Below, piece after piece: positions 1 through 12,471 of a stretch of 64,000 bases of DNA. The stretch lies in the NCBI GenBank assembly GCA_013180625.2, contig SNVD02013918.1, positions 372,001 to 436,000 on the forward strand. Reading direction: 5' to 3'. The position numbers were made by a program, and so were the translations under genes. This DNA is from Boswellia sacra (lineage: Eukaryota; Streptophyta; Magnoliopsida; Sapindales; Burseraceae). A model generated the notes under the pieces. That model was given only the letters and a program-made list of their open reading frames with translations, did no database searches and was not told the origin of the DNA. How positions within the stretch are numbered: position 1 is the first letter of the stretch; each line of letters starts with the position of its first letter.

Positions 1-171
1 AATAACTCTTTTTATTTCTTGCTGCGAAAATAAAATCTTATTTGCAATTCATACAATTTTATTTATTAATGAACAATAATAATGTTTAATATTTAGTCGC
101 TTACAATGAAACTATAACTTATCAACATTCAGGTTACGAAGATAGATCTCCTCTAGATCCATTACACAATT

Positions 172-1618
172 CTAAAACTTGGGGAACTGGACACTAGAAG
201 CACATCTTCCCTTGGGCAACAACGGGCACTCGATAAATTCTTTCCCAGAAGTCTCCACGCACATATAAATTTGGAAAAGCTGGCTGTTATGTGACGAATC
301 AACATTGCATTCTATGCCTGGAGTATACCCAGTAGCCTCTTTTATGGCATCTTTGATGTCTTCCAAGTCGTAAAATTTATCATCTGGCTTGATTCCTGTA
401 CAAATTATTATAAATATAAAATTTGACAGAAGCATTAGAATTATTTATATGGTTAAGAGTACCAACAACCAAGTCGAGGCCATTGCGAGCAGTCTTATTA
501 GAAATAAAAAAATCAGAAATAATACGTAGGTTATAAGGAGATCAGGTACCTGCATCCGTGAGAATTTGCAGGAGTTTTATTTTCTTTTTCAGATTGAGAG
601 CAGCTTCGAAGTATTCACGTTGGTCGAGTTCAGACTCGGCGCATGTCCCATGTTTGACCCATTCGTGTGACCAAAACTTCAAGCCATCGTTGCTTGGGCA
701 GGAGAGAGTTGGCCAACTTTTTTGCATTTCGCTCATTAGATCTGATATCTGTTCCAAACGCATTAAAAATCATACTTAATTATATCATCAATGGAAATAT
801 CATAAGTAAGAAGTTAGCATCTTTTTTTCCTGGCAGCTCTCTCTTGTTTGGTTTGTGGGCTTCTTAATTTAATTACTAATTTATATATATATTAATTATC
901 ATTAAATTGTTCATAAAAATCAATATTTATTGATTTTCAAAACCCATCTGTTAATAACCTTTTTCTGATACACTGAGTTGGTATGAGGAGGATTTGATTT
1001 CTTGACCCTCTCAACTCCATTAATTTTTAAGAGATCTAACTATCCATATTATTATATAGTAATAACATTTATAGCTTTTAACCCTAGCTAGCTAGATCAA
1101 ACATATATGTGATTTGATGACTTGAATCATTTAATTTACTCATAAAGTATTCAAGCTTAATGTATCATTTTGGCCGTCAATATATACATTATTATACAGT
1201 GAAATTACACAAGTATAATCACCTGAGATTTATCGAAAACGCTATCGGGGTCACAGTTTGAGGGATATGAGCCGTCCTTGTAATTAGGCCAGAGTCCATG
1301 GATGCCAAAATCAGCCGCAGGCTTTCCTGTCTTGGGATAGCAACAACTATGCTTTGTATCACAATATGCTCCCGGCCACTGCAAGCATATTAAACCATAT
1401 TTATCATCAAGACAAGAACAAAACTTCATAAATATATAGACAAACTTCATTAATACTATATATAAATATATATCAACCAATGATATATTCTTTAATTCCC
1501 ATATCTAATTTACCTGTACAACAAAGTAGAAGAAATCAAACTCCTCTGAAACACAAAGAACTGATAGATATTGCACTACTATCAGAAGCTTGATAAAGAC
1601 GGAAATGGAGAACTTCAT
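172..1618 (-). CDS. S-like ribonuclease T2, intact copy 1 (4 exons)
   Basis: Exons in transcription order are 1618-1514, 1378-1223, 748-550 and 395-172. They join in frame (684 nt) to 227 aa. All introns are GT-AG, with the last one in phase 1. Residues 1-24 form a hydrophobic secretion signal, followed by FDFFYFVVQ, the typical start of mature plant T2 RNases. CAS I is FGIHGLWPNY (His62). CAS II is HEWVKHGTC (His115, Glu116, Lys119, His120). The Cys pairs expected of the fold are present. Family knowledge: such enzymes cleave RNA through 2',3'-cyclic phosphates, work outside the cell or in the vacuole, and are often induced by phosphate starvation, senescence or wounding. Three introns point to the S-like (RNS1/RNS3) class rather than S-RNases, which usually have one. 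Length and exon sizes equal those of copy 2. Start chosen because it begins the signal peptide. Confidence 0.93.
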
Positions 1619-3604
1619 CTTAACACGTTATATGTAGAAATATATATTAATGCTTTCTTTCTCACAAAATGAACTTAAAGTTTGCTTTTCGTTTGAGATC
1701 AGCTAATGAAAATGAAGTGGCTAGGGTTGGTATTTATGGACCAAACGGGGCAGGTCATGGACAGAATATTCGAAACAGCATATGCTATAATATGTTGTTA
1801 GCTTGATTTATTTTATTACATCTCGTTCCGTGCTTAACGGTCACCTCACGATGGTTATGTGCTTGCTTGCCTTTCTAGATTTCTTTCAGCGTTCCTTCAT
1901 ATAATTAGGTTCCATCAATTAGATATAAAATTTATTTGTGTCGCTTTCTCCTTCTGATCATCTCTTGGCTGCCGTATTAGATTAGATCAAGTTGGAGGTA
2001 TAGTTTGAGAACTTCAGGATTGAGGATGAGAATGACACACACTATTGATTAATTATATATATGATAGCATCTATCAACTTACAAAATTATTGTTTTGTGT
2101 TTAGAATATTTATATACAAGAGACTAATCCTTTTGGTAAATCCAACTTATAGGTCCTCCCTAACGTTAGCCTCACCTAAGTAAGTTTTAAAATATATATA
2201 TAAATCATTTTTTTATTGGTTAAAAGATAATTTCTATAAACAGTATTCTATTGGTTAGACAGTAAAATGTGTTGATGCATGATTTTTGCACGGCCAAAAA
2301 AAAAACAGGCTGGAACTCGAGCAGATCGTCGGGAAAACGATCAAGGGCGTCGTTAGTAGTACCGGCAGGAACTCTCCAAAGCTCAAGGCAAACTTCCAAA
2401 GCTCAAGTCAGTTTGTCGGAATTCTCTAAGTGAGTTTTTTCTAAAGAGAAGCTCTGAAGAGGAAAGAATAGAGAGAGTGAGTTTAAATAAATGTGTATAC
2501 CTTGAATAAAAATTGAAAGAGTTTATATAGACATTAAAAGGATTTATATAGATATTATAGGAGAGGTCATTTGTGAGACCTAGATAATAGACCCAAATAA
2601 TGAGCTTCACTATTTACTGTATATTTATTGGATTAACTAAGACCCAATTTCATGTTGTCGTAACAACATGTATATAAATTGATTAGTATTATAAATATTA
2701 TATGTAGGGTTTCACTGAATTAATTAATTCGCAGTTCTGTGCGGTAGGGAGAGCTTCGATATTGCTACTTGTTTGGTTTTCTTTTTCTTCTTTTTTTTTT
2801 TTCCTTGGTTAAGAGCTTTCTTTGCATTGGAGACTTATCCAAACTTTTATTTCGTTCTTAATAATAAGCTCGTTACCTCGTCCCAAGAACCAGAACATGA
2901 AGAAACCCTATCCCTACTGATCAATAAATTAATTAGTAAACTGACTAATTAAGTAATTTACAGGATTACATTTGTCCATCCATGTTGTACGTAGCTGTTA
3001 TAAAACTATTTATTAAGGCAACCGCGTAACTACTTAGTTGGCAAATTAATAATCAATAAAATTTGTCTACGATTCTATTTATTTGTGGGGTTGGCAGAAG
3101 TGCGATAGGCATATATTGCGTGCAAGTCAATACTGTTTAATGAAACGTGGCATTGCATGTACCTGCCTGCCAATTGGTCCCTCAGGTACTTCACAATTTC
3201 TTTTTAATTTGGATGGCCTCTCCCCTCCCCTCAACCAGCATTGCTTTTATACAAGGGATCATGTTACCATATATAATTGAACAGCCGTTTTCTATATATC
3301 GCTGTTGTATGCAGAATCAAGTTTCATAGTTAAGATTTTTGATGAATTCACGTAAGTATTTTTATTAATTAGAATTTGAAAGTTAAAATTGAAGTTAAAG
3401 GCTATGGAAGTGGCGTCCAAGACTCAATACTCAACAACCTCATTCGAATACCACTTTCTAGAATTACCTAAGACTGTTATCAAGTTGTGTAAAAATCTGG
3501 TATTGTCTTGCTTAGATTTTGAATAGAATAATATTGCATCCACAACCTCTTTACGATCAATTCTCCTTACAACCTTAGTTGATTTATCTCCTTACAACCT
3601 TAGT
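1619..3604. other. Intergenic, upstream of RNase T2 copy 1
   Basis: AT-rich sequence with no supported gene. It should hold the promoter of copy 1, but no TATA box stands out at a convincing distance. At 2388-2430 there is a short imperfect direct repeat (CCAAAGCTCAAG twice). At 2515-2565 there are two degenerate copies of a TTTATATAGAxATTA unit. The slightly more GC-rich block at 2290-2460 was not recognised. Confidence 0.5.
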
Positions 3605-3868
3605 TGATAAAATCCTATTGGATATAGAACTTCTCTTTTTCATTTTTATTTTTTTTCTAATAGTACTAGACTTATAATCTAAATACAACTCTAAGTCTAC
3701 AAACTTAAGTCTACACCCTGATATGACAGTCTATATGACAAAAATTGGAAGAAAAAAATAAAAATAAATGAGAAAAGTTATATATCTAATAGGATTTTGT
3801 CATTAGACTATCACATCATACTGTAGACTTTCAATTGTATTTGGGTTATAAGTTTAGTATTACCTTTT
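3605..3868. mobile_element. Foldback MITE-like element
   Basis: The ends are inverted copies: TAGTACTAGACTTATAATCT near 3660 pairs with the complement of GGTTATAAGTTTAGTATTA near 3850. The inner arms (AGTCTAC, then TATGACAGTCTA) also pair. A second inverted pair, AAAATCCTATTGGATATA at 3609 and TATATCTAATAGGATTTT at 3780, lies across the left end, so the true borders are uncertain. Related sequence occurs at 42212-42395 and 50195-50265. No coding capacity. Confidence 0.6.
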
Positions 3869-3983
3869 TTTCCTTTTGTAATAAATTTTTGTTAATCAAA
3901 TTATAAGGATTTGATTGTAGATGTAGCATTACTCTTTGGAATATTATTATGGTGGCTGAGCGGTGGAAAACCTTATCATAAAC

Positions 3984-4449
3984 TGTGAAGTGTAAGGTGT
4001 GAAGGCATTTTGCCTTTCACACTGCCTTCACACAATCCCACATCGGTGGGATTCAAAATCAAAGTGGGGAGGCGAGGATATATAATAAAGCCTCCTCCTC
4101 CCCTTAAACTTGTACCAAGCTTATGTATTAAGCTTTTCTCTTCTTCCTTCCTTGTAATCTCCTCCATTCTAATTGTGAGAGAGATTGTAATATTTTTCTT
4201 CATAGTGAAATATTTTCGGTCTTGTCCCGTGGAGGTTTCCCTTAAATTGAGGGTTTTACCACGTTAAATATTTGTGTCTTTATTTTCTTTAATTGCCTTT
4301 AATTTATTTACTGTGGTAAGGCTGAGCCGCCCAAGTTGTCTATTTTATTTATTGTGGAGGGCAGTGCCACCCAAATTGTTATTTCTAACATAACAATTTG
4401 TTTCTTGTCTTTTATTTGAGCTGCGGTAGGAGTGTTCAATCTCCTAACA
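3984..4449 (+). repeat. 5' LTR of the young Copia element
   Basis: Promoter-bearing terminal repeat. It contains a TATA-like ATATATAATAAAG at about 4077-4090. It also holds a perfect 8-bp inverted repeat AATCCCAC-ATCG-GTGGGATT at 4034-4053, and near its start an imperfect one (GTGTGAAGGCA pairing with TGCCTTTCACAC). TCCCACATCGG-type palindromes recur in plant LTR promoters. Confidence 0.95.
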
Positions 4450-4772
4450 GTGGTATCAGAGCAAGGTTGCGAAGGCAGAGCCAAGGGTTAGGACAGTGAG
4501 TGGTTACTTGTATGGTTATATACATGTCTAGAAAAACTTTGTCATAAAGACGATAAGAGTCTAAGGAGACTGGATTTTAAGTGGGACCGCTTGTGACCCC
4601 TCCAGTGTTTCCTGGAAGCTTTCCTGGTGTATATTAAATCGTACCGGCACTTACTACTATTCTTGGTTACTGTTTAGCAGTGGTGTACGTATACGAATAC
4701 TGTTACTGTTCACGTATACGATACTATTCAAGAGTACTGTTCACATATACGGTACTGTTCACTGCAAGACAA

Positions 4773-7700
4773 ATGGCAGCCAAATTCAAGATAGAGAAGT
4801 TCGATGGAAACAACTTTGGGCTATGAAAAATTAAAATAAAGGCTATCTTGAGAAAAGAAAATTGCCTTGAAGCAATTGATGGAAGACCGGAAAAATATGC
4901 AAGATGAAAATAAATGGGAGAAGATAGATGGTGATGCGATGGCAAGTCTACATCTAGCAGTTGCAAATGAAGTGCTGTCAAGTATTCAAGAATTAAACTC
5001 TGCAAAGGAGATTTGGGATACTTTGACAAGCTTGTATGTAGCCAAATCTCTACACAACAAAATTTTCTTGAAAAGAAAGCTGTACACTCTTCGTATGTCA
5101 GAAACCACTCCGGTGACTGAACATATCAACACTTTGAAGACGTTATTCTCTCAACTCTCAACCATGGAGCATAACATAGAAGAGAAGGAACGTGCTGAGC
5201 TTCTACTTCAGAGTCTACCTGATTCATATGATAATCTCATCCTCAACTTGGCAAATGGTTCAATGAAGTCATCTCTAATCTTTAATGATGTTGCGGCTGG
5301 TGTCTTAGAAGAAGAAAGTAGACGTAAAAACAAGGAGGACAGAATAATGACTTCTCAACATGCAGAGGCTTTATCCGCCAACAGAGGGAGATCAAGGGAA
5401 CGTGGTTCCAGTGGGAGTCACAATCAGAACAGGGGAAAGTCTAAAGGAAAGAAGTTTATTAAATGCTACCATTGTGGAAAGCAAGGGCACGTGAAAAACG
5501 AGTGTTGGCATCTTAAGAAGAATGGAGAGGGAAACAGCAAAGGAAAAGAATCTGAGTCGTCAGGATCTCAGGGTTGTGTAGCAAGTACTTCAGGGAATGG
5601 CGAAATCTTGTGCAGCGAGGCAACAACAGTTATGGAAGGCAGAAAAAGGTTTGCTGATATATGGTTAATTGATTCAGCAGCAACATGGCATATGACTTCT
5701 AGAAGAGATTGGTTCTATCAATATAAACCTATCTCAGAAGGGTCTGTGTACATGGGTGATGATCATGCCTTAAAAATCGCTGGTATTGGAACCATCAAAG
5801 TAAAAATGTTTGATGGTACGATTAGCACTATCCAAGATGTACGACATGTGACTGGCTTGAAGAAAAATTTGCTACCGATGGGACAGTTGGATGACCTCGG
5901 ATGTGAATTCCATACGAAAAATGGGATCATGAAGGTTGTCAGAGGCGCACTTGTGGTGATAAAGGCAGAAAAGATTGCTGCTAACCTATACATGCTCCAT
6001 GGAGAAATGGTTCAGGAGGCAGAAACAGCGATTGCCAGTTCTGGAGAAGAATTGTCTATGATATGGCATCAAAGACTTGGCCATATGTCCGAAAAGGGTT
6101 TGAAGATTCTCTCTGATCGAAAACTACTTCCTGGAATCAAAACTGTAAGTTTACCATTCTGTGAGCATTGTGTTATTAGCAAGCAGAGTAGACTGAGTTT
6201 TAGCAGATCTATTGCTAGGAGTAAAAACATTCTAGACTTGATTCATTCTGATGTTTGGGAATCACCAGTTACGTCCCTAGGAGGAGCAAACTACTTTGTA
6301 TTGTTTGTGGATGATTATTCTAGGAGATGTTGGGTATATGTCATCAAGAAAAAGTCAGATGTATTTCCTGTATTCAAAGCCTTCAAAGCACAAGTGGAAC
6401 TTGAGTCCGGAAAAAGGATCAAGTATTTGAGGACAGATAATGGGAGAGAATTCTGCAACAAGGAGTTTGACACATTTTGTAGTAAAGAAGGTGTGAAACG
6501 GCAGAAGACATTTGCTTACACACCACAACAAAATGGAGTAACAGAGCGGACGAATAGAACTCTCGCAGAAAAAATGAGAGCATTACTAAGGACTGCGGGT
6601 CTACCCAAGACATTTTGGGCAGAAGCAGCCACTACAGCCTGTTACTTGATAAATAGGTCTCCATCAACAGCAATTGAGATGAAGACACCTATGGAGATGT
6701 GGACCGGTAAGCCAACTGATTATTCCTCCCTTCATATTTTTGGATGTCCTGCTTATGTGATGTATCATGACCAAGAAAGAACGAAACTGGATCCAAAATC
6801 CAGGAAATGTATCTTCTTGGGATATGCTGATGGAGTAAAGGGGTATCGCTTATGGGATCCTACTGCCCATAAGATTGTCATCAGCAGGGATGTTGTCTTT
6901 ATAGAAGACATGTTTAAATGTGAAGAAAGTGATAGCACGAAGAAAAATGTTGAGACTGTATCAATACAGGAAGAAACAGTTTCTTCTGAAGCAATACCAG
7001 AACACGATGATCAAGAACCAGTCGAGTCTGAAGCATCTGAAGTCCGTCGATCAACTCGAGAAAGAAGGGAACCTTCTTGGCACTCAGAATATGTGATGGC
7101 GAGCAATGTTGCATACTGTCTCCTAACAGAAGATGGGGAGCCTTCAACCTTTCAGGAGGCTATAAAAAGTTCTGATGCATCTCTATGGATGACAGCAATG
7201 CATGAAGAGATGGAAGCTTTAGACAAAAACAAGACATGGGATCTTGTGCCACTACCACATGGAAGAAAAGCCATCGGAAACAAATGGGTCTACAAGATCA
7301 AACGTGATGGGAATGATCAAGTGGAGCGGTATCGTGCTAGACTGGTGGTCAAAGGATATGCTCAGAAAGAAGGAGTTGATTTCAATGAGATATTCTCTCC
7401 TGTGGTAAGACTTACAATAATTCGAGCAGTCTTAGCTATGTGTGCTACTTTTGACTTACACTTAGAGCAGTTAGATGTAAAAACTGCGTTTCTTCATGGA
7501 GAACTTGAAGAAGAAATTTATATGCTCCAACCGGAAGGTTTTGTTAAAGAAGGAAAAGAGAACATGGTTTGCAGGTTGACCAAATCTTTGTACGGCTTAA
7601 AACAGGCGCCAAGGTGTTGGTACAAGAGATTTGATTCATTCATCATCAGCCTTGGGTACAACAGACTCAGTTCAGATCATTGTACTTATTACAAGAGGTT

Positions 7701-8694
7701 TGAGGAAGACTTTATCATTTTGCTGTTGTACGTGGACGATATGTTGGTAACAGGCACTAACAAAGATCAGGTCCAAGAATTAAAGGCACAATTGGATAGG
7801 GGATTTGAAATGAAGGATTTAGGACCGGCAAACAAGATTCTAGGGATGCAAATTCACCGAGACAGAAAAAACAGGAAGATTTGGCTATCTCAAAAGAACT
7901 ACTTGAAGAAAATCTTGCGTCGCTTCAACATGCAAGATTGTAAGCCAATTTCTATCCCATTTCCTGTTAATCATAAATTATCCTCAAGTATAAGTCCTAG
8001 CAATGAAGCGGAGAGGATGGAAATGTCTCGAGTACCGTATGCATCAGCAGTAGGGAGCCTAATGTATGCTATGATTTGTACAAGACCAGACATTGCACAA
8101 GCAGTGGAAGCGGTCAGTAGATTCATGGCTAATCCGGGAAGAGAGCATTGGAATTCTGTTAAGAGGATCCTTAGATACATCAAAGGAACCTCTGATGCTG
8201 CACTATGCTATGGAGGATTAGAGTTCATTGTCAGGGGCTATGTTGATTCAGATTTTGCTGGAGATATTGACAAAAGGAAGTCCACTACAGGCTATGTGTT
8301 TACACTTGCAGGAGGTGCTGTGAGCTGGGTATCCAAACTTCAAACTGTTGTGGCTCTATCTATAACAGAAGCAGAGTATATGGCAGCTACGCAAGCTTGC
8401 AAGGAAGCTATTTAGAGCAAAAGGTTATTGGAGGAACTCGGGCACAAACAAGAGAAGATTTCTTTATTTTGTGACAGTCAGAGTGCCTTGCATATTGCAA
8501 GGAATCCAGCCTTTCATTCAAGAACGAAGCACATAGGAGTTCAATATCATTATGTACGAGAAGTAGTGGAAGATGGAATAGTGGATATGCAGAAAATCCA
8601 CACGACGGACAACATAGCAGATGCATTAACCAAACCAATCAATGCTGACAAGTTCATCTGGTGTAGAACGTCTTGTGGCCTGTTAGAGATGTGA
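4773..8694 (+). pseudogene. Copia gag-pol polyprotein, disrupted
   Basis: Reading starts at ATG 4773 (MAAKFKIEKF). It meets a TGA at 4824-4826 where the family usually has Trp, then shifts frame near 4890. From there one frame is open to 8412. A TAG at 8413-8415, again at a Trp position, interrupts RNase H, and the same frame then continues to the normal TGA at 8692. Domains in order: UBN2-type gag; zinc knuckle CYHCGKQGHVKNEC (about 5464-5505); protease with DSA at the active site; pre-integrase HHCC motif WHQRLGH...CEHC; integrase core (HSDVW, RTDNG, QNGVTER); RT with LYVDDM (7728-7745); RNase H with SITEAEY and IADALTK. It probably cannot transpose by itself but could move in trans. Confidence 0.93.
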
Positions 8695-8746
8695 GCAGCA
8701 TGTATAGAGACAAGACTGAAAGGAAAAATGCCTTCAAGTGGGAGAA

Positions 8747-9212
8747 TGTGAAGTGTAAGGTGTGAAGGCATTTTGCCTTTCACACTGCCTTCACACAATC
8801 CCACATCGGTGGGATTCAAAATCAAAGTGGGGAGGCGAGGATATATAATAAAGCCTCCTCCTCCCCTTAAACTTGTACCAAGCTTATGTATTAAGCTTTT
8901 CTCTTCTTCCTTCCTTGTAATCTCCTCCATTCTAATTGTGAGAGAGATTGTAATATTTTTTTTCATAGTGAAATATTTTCGGTCTTGTCCCGTGGAGGTT
9001 TCCCTTAAATTGAGGGTTTTACCACGTTAAATATTTGTGTCTTTATTTTCTTTAATTGCCTTTAATTTATTTACTGTGGTAAGGCTGAGCCGCCCAAGTT
9101 GTCTATTTTATTTATTGTGGAAGGCAGTGCCACCCAAATTGTTATTTCTAACATAACAATTTGTTTCTTGTCTTTTATTTGAGCTGCGGTAGGAGTGTTC
9201 GATCTCCTAACA
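8747..9212 (+). repeat. 3' LTR of the young Copia element
   Basis: 466 bp, the same length as the 5' LTR and differing from it at three positions. Flanked on the right by TSD TAAAC (9213-9217). Confidence 0.95.
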
Positions 9213-9217
9213 TAAAC

Positions 9218-9606
9218 GACAAACAAACACGAATTTACTTTGAAAGTTTGCTAAGATAAGAATTTGCTCCTTTTTGTTTTGTAATTCGATTTCATTGTAT
9301 TTATTTTGTTTCATGCCATTAAGAATAAAAGAAAGGAGAAAAAATCATATCTAGATGCCTATAACGGCTGTCTTGATTATAATCACTAGCTACAAGAAGA
9401 AAACGACAAGATAACATGGATTCAACAAAGTTTAGCTGTGACAAGTTGTGAAATATCAGCATTTATAACAACCTTGGCGCTATTATATTATCGAATTCCG
9501 AGATGAATTTCTAAAATCTTCGGATGTCATTAATGAATTGGAGATGTTTAAAGAAATTTATGAAACAGAGTGAATGGGGGAAAAGAGAGACATATATCTC
9601 CTTCAA
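9218..9606. other. Intergenic between Copia element and RNase T2 copy 2
   Basis: AT-rich with no gene seen. It includes the 3' flank of RNase T2 copy 2, which is transcribed leftwards. Confidence 0.5.
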
Positions 9607-10633
9607 CTAGAAGGGGGGAAATTCAATCTCTGAATCACATTTACCCTTTGGAAACACCGAGCATTCAATGAAATTCGACCCAGATGTGTCTACACACAGG
9701 TAAATCTGGTAAAGCTGACTGTTTCCTGATTCATCTTTATTGCATTCTATCCATGGAGTGAACCCACTTGCCTCTTTTATGGCATCTTTAATGCTTTCCA
9801 AGCTATAAGACCCCCCATCAGGTTGTATTCCTGTTTGCATCAAATACTAGCCCTTCAGAAACGTCCACTGTAAGTGCAATTGATGATTAATACATCACAG
9901 AAATTATTTACCTGCACTTTTCAGAATTTGAAGAAGATTTATTTGCTCTTTCAAGGTGAGAGCTGCTTGGAAGTAGCCATGTTGGTCAAGCTCGGACTCT
10001 GAGCAGGTCCCATGTTTCTCCCATTCATGTGACCAAAAGGTTGTGCTATTGCTGCTTGGACAAGCCAGGGATGGCCAGTTCTTTCGCATACTGCTTCCGA
10101 GATCTGAAATCTATACCAAGAATGGAGAACTTGAATATTCATGAACAAAGAAGAAAATCTCTTATATAATTGAAAAAATTTTCCTTAACAATCACCAAGG
10201 ACTAAAATTTCTTCCTAATTAGCATATACACTTGTATAGTTATAACACAAAGTTAATGCTCAGAAATCACAAGTACCTTAGATGGGTTGAAGGGGCTATC
10301 GGGATCACAATTTGATGGATAGGAACCGTCATTGTAATTAGGCCACAGTCCATGTATGCCAAAATCTGCTGCAGGCTTTCCAGTGGTTGGATAGCAGCAA
10401 CTGCTTGATGTGTCACAGTATGAACCTGGCCACTATGTAACGAAATGCAGAACCAAATAATGAATGATCGGCAAAAGTATATATGCATAAAAGAAAAGAA
10501 AGTAAAGAAAAGATTGATGGTCACTTGCCTGTTGAACAAGGTAGAAGAAATCGAAATTCTGGGCAACACAAAGCACTGAAAAATAGTGAACAAACACAAG
10601 TTTGAACAATACCGAACTGTACTTGGACTTCAT
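9607..10633 (-). CDS. S-like ribonuclease T2, intact copy 2 (4 exons)
   Basis: Exons in transcription order are 10633-10529, 10432-10277, 10110-9912 and 9830-9607. Their sizes equal those of copy 1, and they encode 227 aa. There is a signal peptide (residues 1-25), then FDFFYLVQQ. CAS I is FGIHGLWPNY (His62). CAS II is HEWEKHGTC (His115, Glu116, Lys119, His120). The role is that of copy 1: a secreted or vacuolar endoribonuclease. Intron 1 begins with GC rather than GT (CAG|GCAAGT), the common non-canonical donor. The other introns are GT-AG. A TATA box (TATAAATA on the minus strand, 10713-10720) lies 80 bp upstream of the ATG, implying a 5' UTR of about 50 nt. No stops or frameshifts, so likely functional. 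Confidence 0.94.
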
Positions 10634-10712
10634 CTCTTTTTCTCTGCTGCACTGATCTGCTAAGTGGTAGTATAAGGGAGATTTTAATAGTGTGAAAAGA
10701 TATTGATATCTG

Positions 10713-10720
10713 TATTTATA
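10713..10720 (-). promoter_or_regulatory. TATA box of RNase T2 copy 2
   Basis: Minus-strand TATAAATA about 80 bp upstream of the start codon, a normal spacing for a short 5' UTR. Confidence 0.6.
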
Positions 10721-11611
10721 GATAAAAATGGAAGGTTGTGGACAGAGAATCCGGAGAAGTATATGCTTCCCATATCTAGAATTCTAGATTAAATGATTAA
10801 TCACAACCTGGGTTTACGTGTGTAAGGAATCACCATGATTTTCCCTATGTCGGCTCAACCTTCTGATTTCAAATCATCTAAATTTGGCTGTCACATCCAT
10901 CGTTTTTACTTAATTTTCTTCCTAATTAATAATTTTCTTCAATCTCTCGAGTCTACACCTATTTAAGTTGCATATAAGACGATGATAATGAATAATATCA
11001 CATAATTGATTAATAATTATAAGGAAAATTCGGCTAAAGAAACAGCAAAATGGGAAAATAACATTGCCATGAGGCATGAGCTATGGTATGTCAACAAACC
11101 ATTTAATCCAAAAGCCCAAGCTAACATATAACAGATGCTTCAGGTTCTTCTGTTCTGATACTATATCAGGAAACCGTATAATCAGACGGTTTAAGCTATC
11201 AGAGCAGGATCCAATAATAATATTAGCTTTGTTAACGTCATCTAAGTGGCAAAGTCTTAGAATTAAGAGTTTTCTAATAACTGAATTATGCTTATCATGA
11301 GAATGAATTTGAAGTTGGGACAAGACAGATGTTGGGTAGCAGAGCGTGTAAGTCAAATAGTTTGGTTGAGAAATTGGCGTAGGAAGCTGACATGACAAGG
11401 GTTTGGTTTTGGCTAATAATTAGCTTTCCAAGGACCTTATTAAACTAGTTTAGAATTAGATTTTTATTTTTTAAGTTGTAGTTTAGGACAAAGAAATATT
11501 ATTCTTATAAGCAAACAAATCACTCCATCACAATCACAATCTACAATTGCTTGAACAATTTCACACACAAAATTTTGGCACAGGTCCTGCATTCACACTC
11601 AAAACCCTATC
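10721..11611. other. Intergenic, upstream of RNase T2 copy 2
   Basis: No gene recognised. A 105-codon minus-strand open frame at 11081-11398 resembles no family I know and has no flanking gene structure, so I treat it as chance. Confidence 0.45.
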
Positions 11612-11619
11612 ATCATATT

Positions 11620-12463
11620 TAGGGATGGCAATTGTACCCGGCCGGGTCCGGGTACCCGGCTCCCCGACCCGGAAATGTTCGGGGAATTACCCGGAATTCC
11701 GGAGATTCAACCCGGGGCCGGGTATAGATTTTCCGGGGAAGGGCCGGGGCCGGGCAGGGGCCGGATATCATGCTCCCCGGCCCGGCCCCTGCCCGGAATT
11801 AAATAAATAAATAATTATTTGTAATTTATATTCAATTTATATATAATTTAGGCCCATGTCTACTAATATTACAACTACCCAAGCCCAACAACTATAAACT
11901 ATATCCAATCCAATTCACTAATTTCATAATCCAATATCCAACAAGTACAAACTAAGCCCAACCCAATTAAATTACTATTTACTAAAAAATTTGGAGAGCA
12001 CAAATGAGGCAGCTTGGCTTGAACCTAGGACTTGGAGGAAGGCAACACACCAACACACCATCAGGCCAAGCCTAACAATTGAAAAATAAGTCCAACCGAA
12101 CTTATTTATCAATTACCGCCTAATTCATTATTTAAAAAAACATAAAATCAAGCAAACGCAGTTAAAGTGGTTTGAACCCCAGTGCTCAAAAAAGACAACT
12201 TACATACGTACCACTAGGCCACATATGAATTTTATGTGAGGCTTGGAAATCAACATAAAATACTCTAATTACATACAGAAAATTCAAAAAAAAAAAAAGG
12301 AAACCGGGTAATATCCGGGGAATTAAATTCCCCGGCCCCGGAATTAAATTCTCCAACCCCGGAATTTCCGGGGAATTTTCCGGGGACGGGGATAAAAATT
12401 CCTCCCGGGGCCGGGGCCGGGGATTGAGGTCCCCGGCCCGGCCCCGGGTTTTTGCCACTCCTA
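11620..12463. mobile_element. hAT-like non-autonomous element 1
   Basis: 844 bp bounded by an exact 8-bp target duplication ATCATATT (11612-11619 and 12464-12471). Termini are TAGGGATGGCAA and its near complement (TAGGAGTGGCAA read from the right). Both ends are very GC-rich, with CCGGGxCCGGG arrays. The centre is AT-rich and has two minus-strand tRNA-like modules: A-box TGGCCTGATGG (12058-12068) with B-box AGGTTCAAGCC (12016-12026), and A-box TGGCCTAGTGG (12211-12221) with B-box GGGGTTCAAACC (12169-12180). No transposase. The 8-bp TSD and the TAGGGATG terminus place it with hAT (Ac/Ds type). Confidence 0.9.
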
Positions 12464-12471
12464 ATCATATT

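Larger units (their letters stand above)
3984..9212 (+). mobile_element. Ty1-Copia LTR retrotransposon, young and nearly complete
   Basis: Two 466-bp LTRs (3984-4449 and 8747-9212) begin TGTGAAG and end CTAACA. A 5-bp target duplication TAAAC flanks them (3979-3983 and 9213-9217). The primer-binding site TGGTATCAGAGC, complementary to initiator tRNA-Met, starts at 4451, just after the 5' LTR. A polypurine tract (AAGTGGGAGAA) precedes the 3' LTR. The LTRs differ at only three sites (4198, about 4358 and about 4436), which indicates a recent insertion. The domain order gag, protease, integrase, RT, RNase H defines Copia. It sits between RNase T2 copies 1 and 2. Confidence 0.97.

Noticed and set aside
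5670..5700. Protease active site DSA instead of DSG/DTG in the young Copia
   Set aside because: DSA is a common variant in plant Copia proteases, so it is neither a break nor novel.
11081..11398. 105-codon minus-strand open frame as a gene
   Set aside because: No recognisable domain, no splice or promoter context, and composition like the surrounding intergenic DNA.
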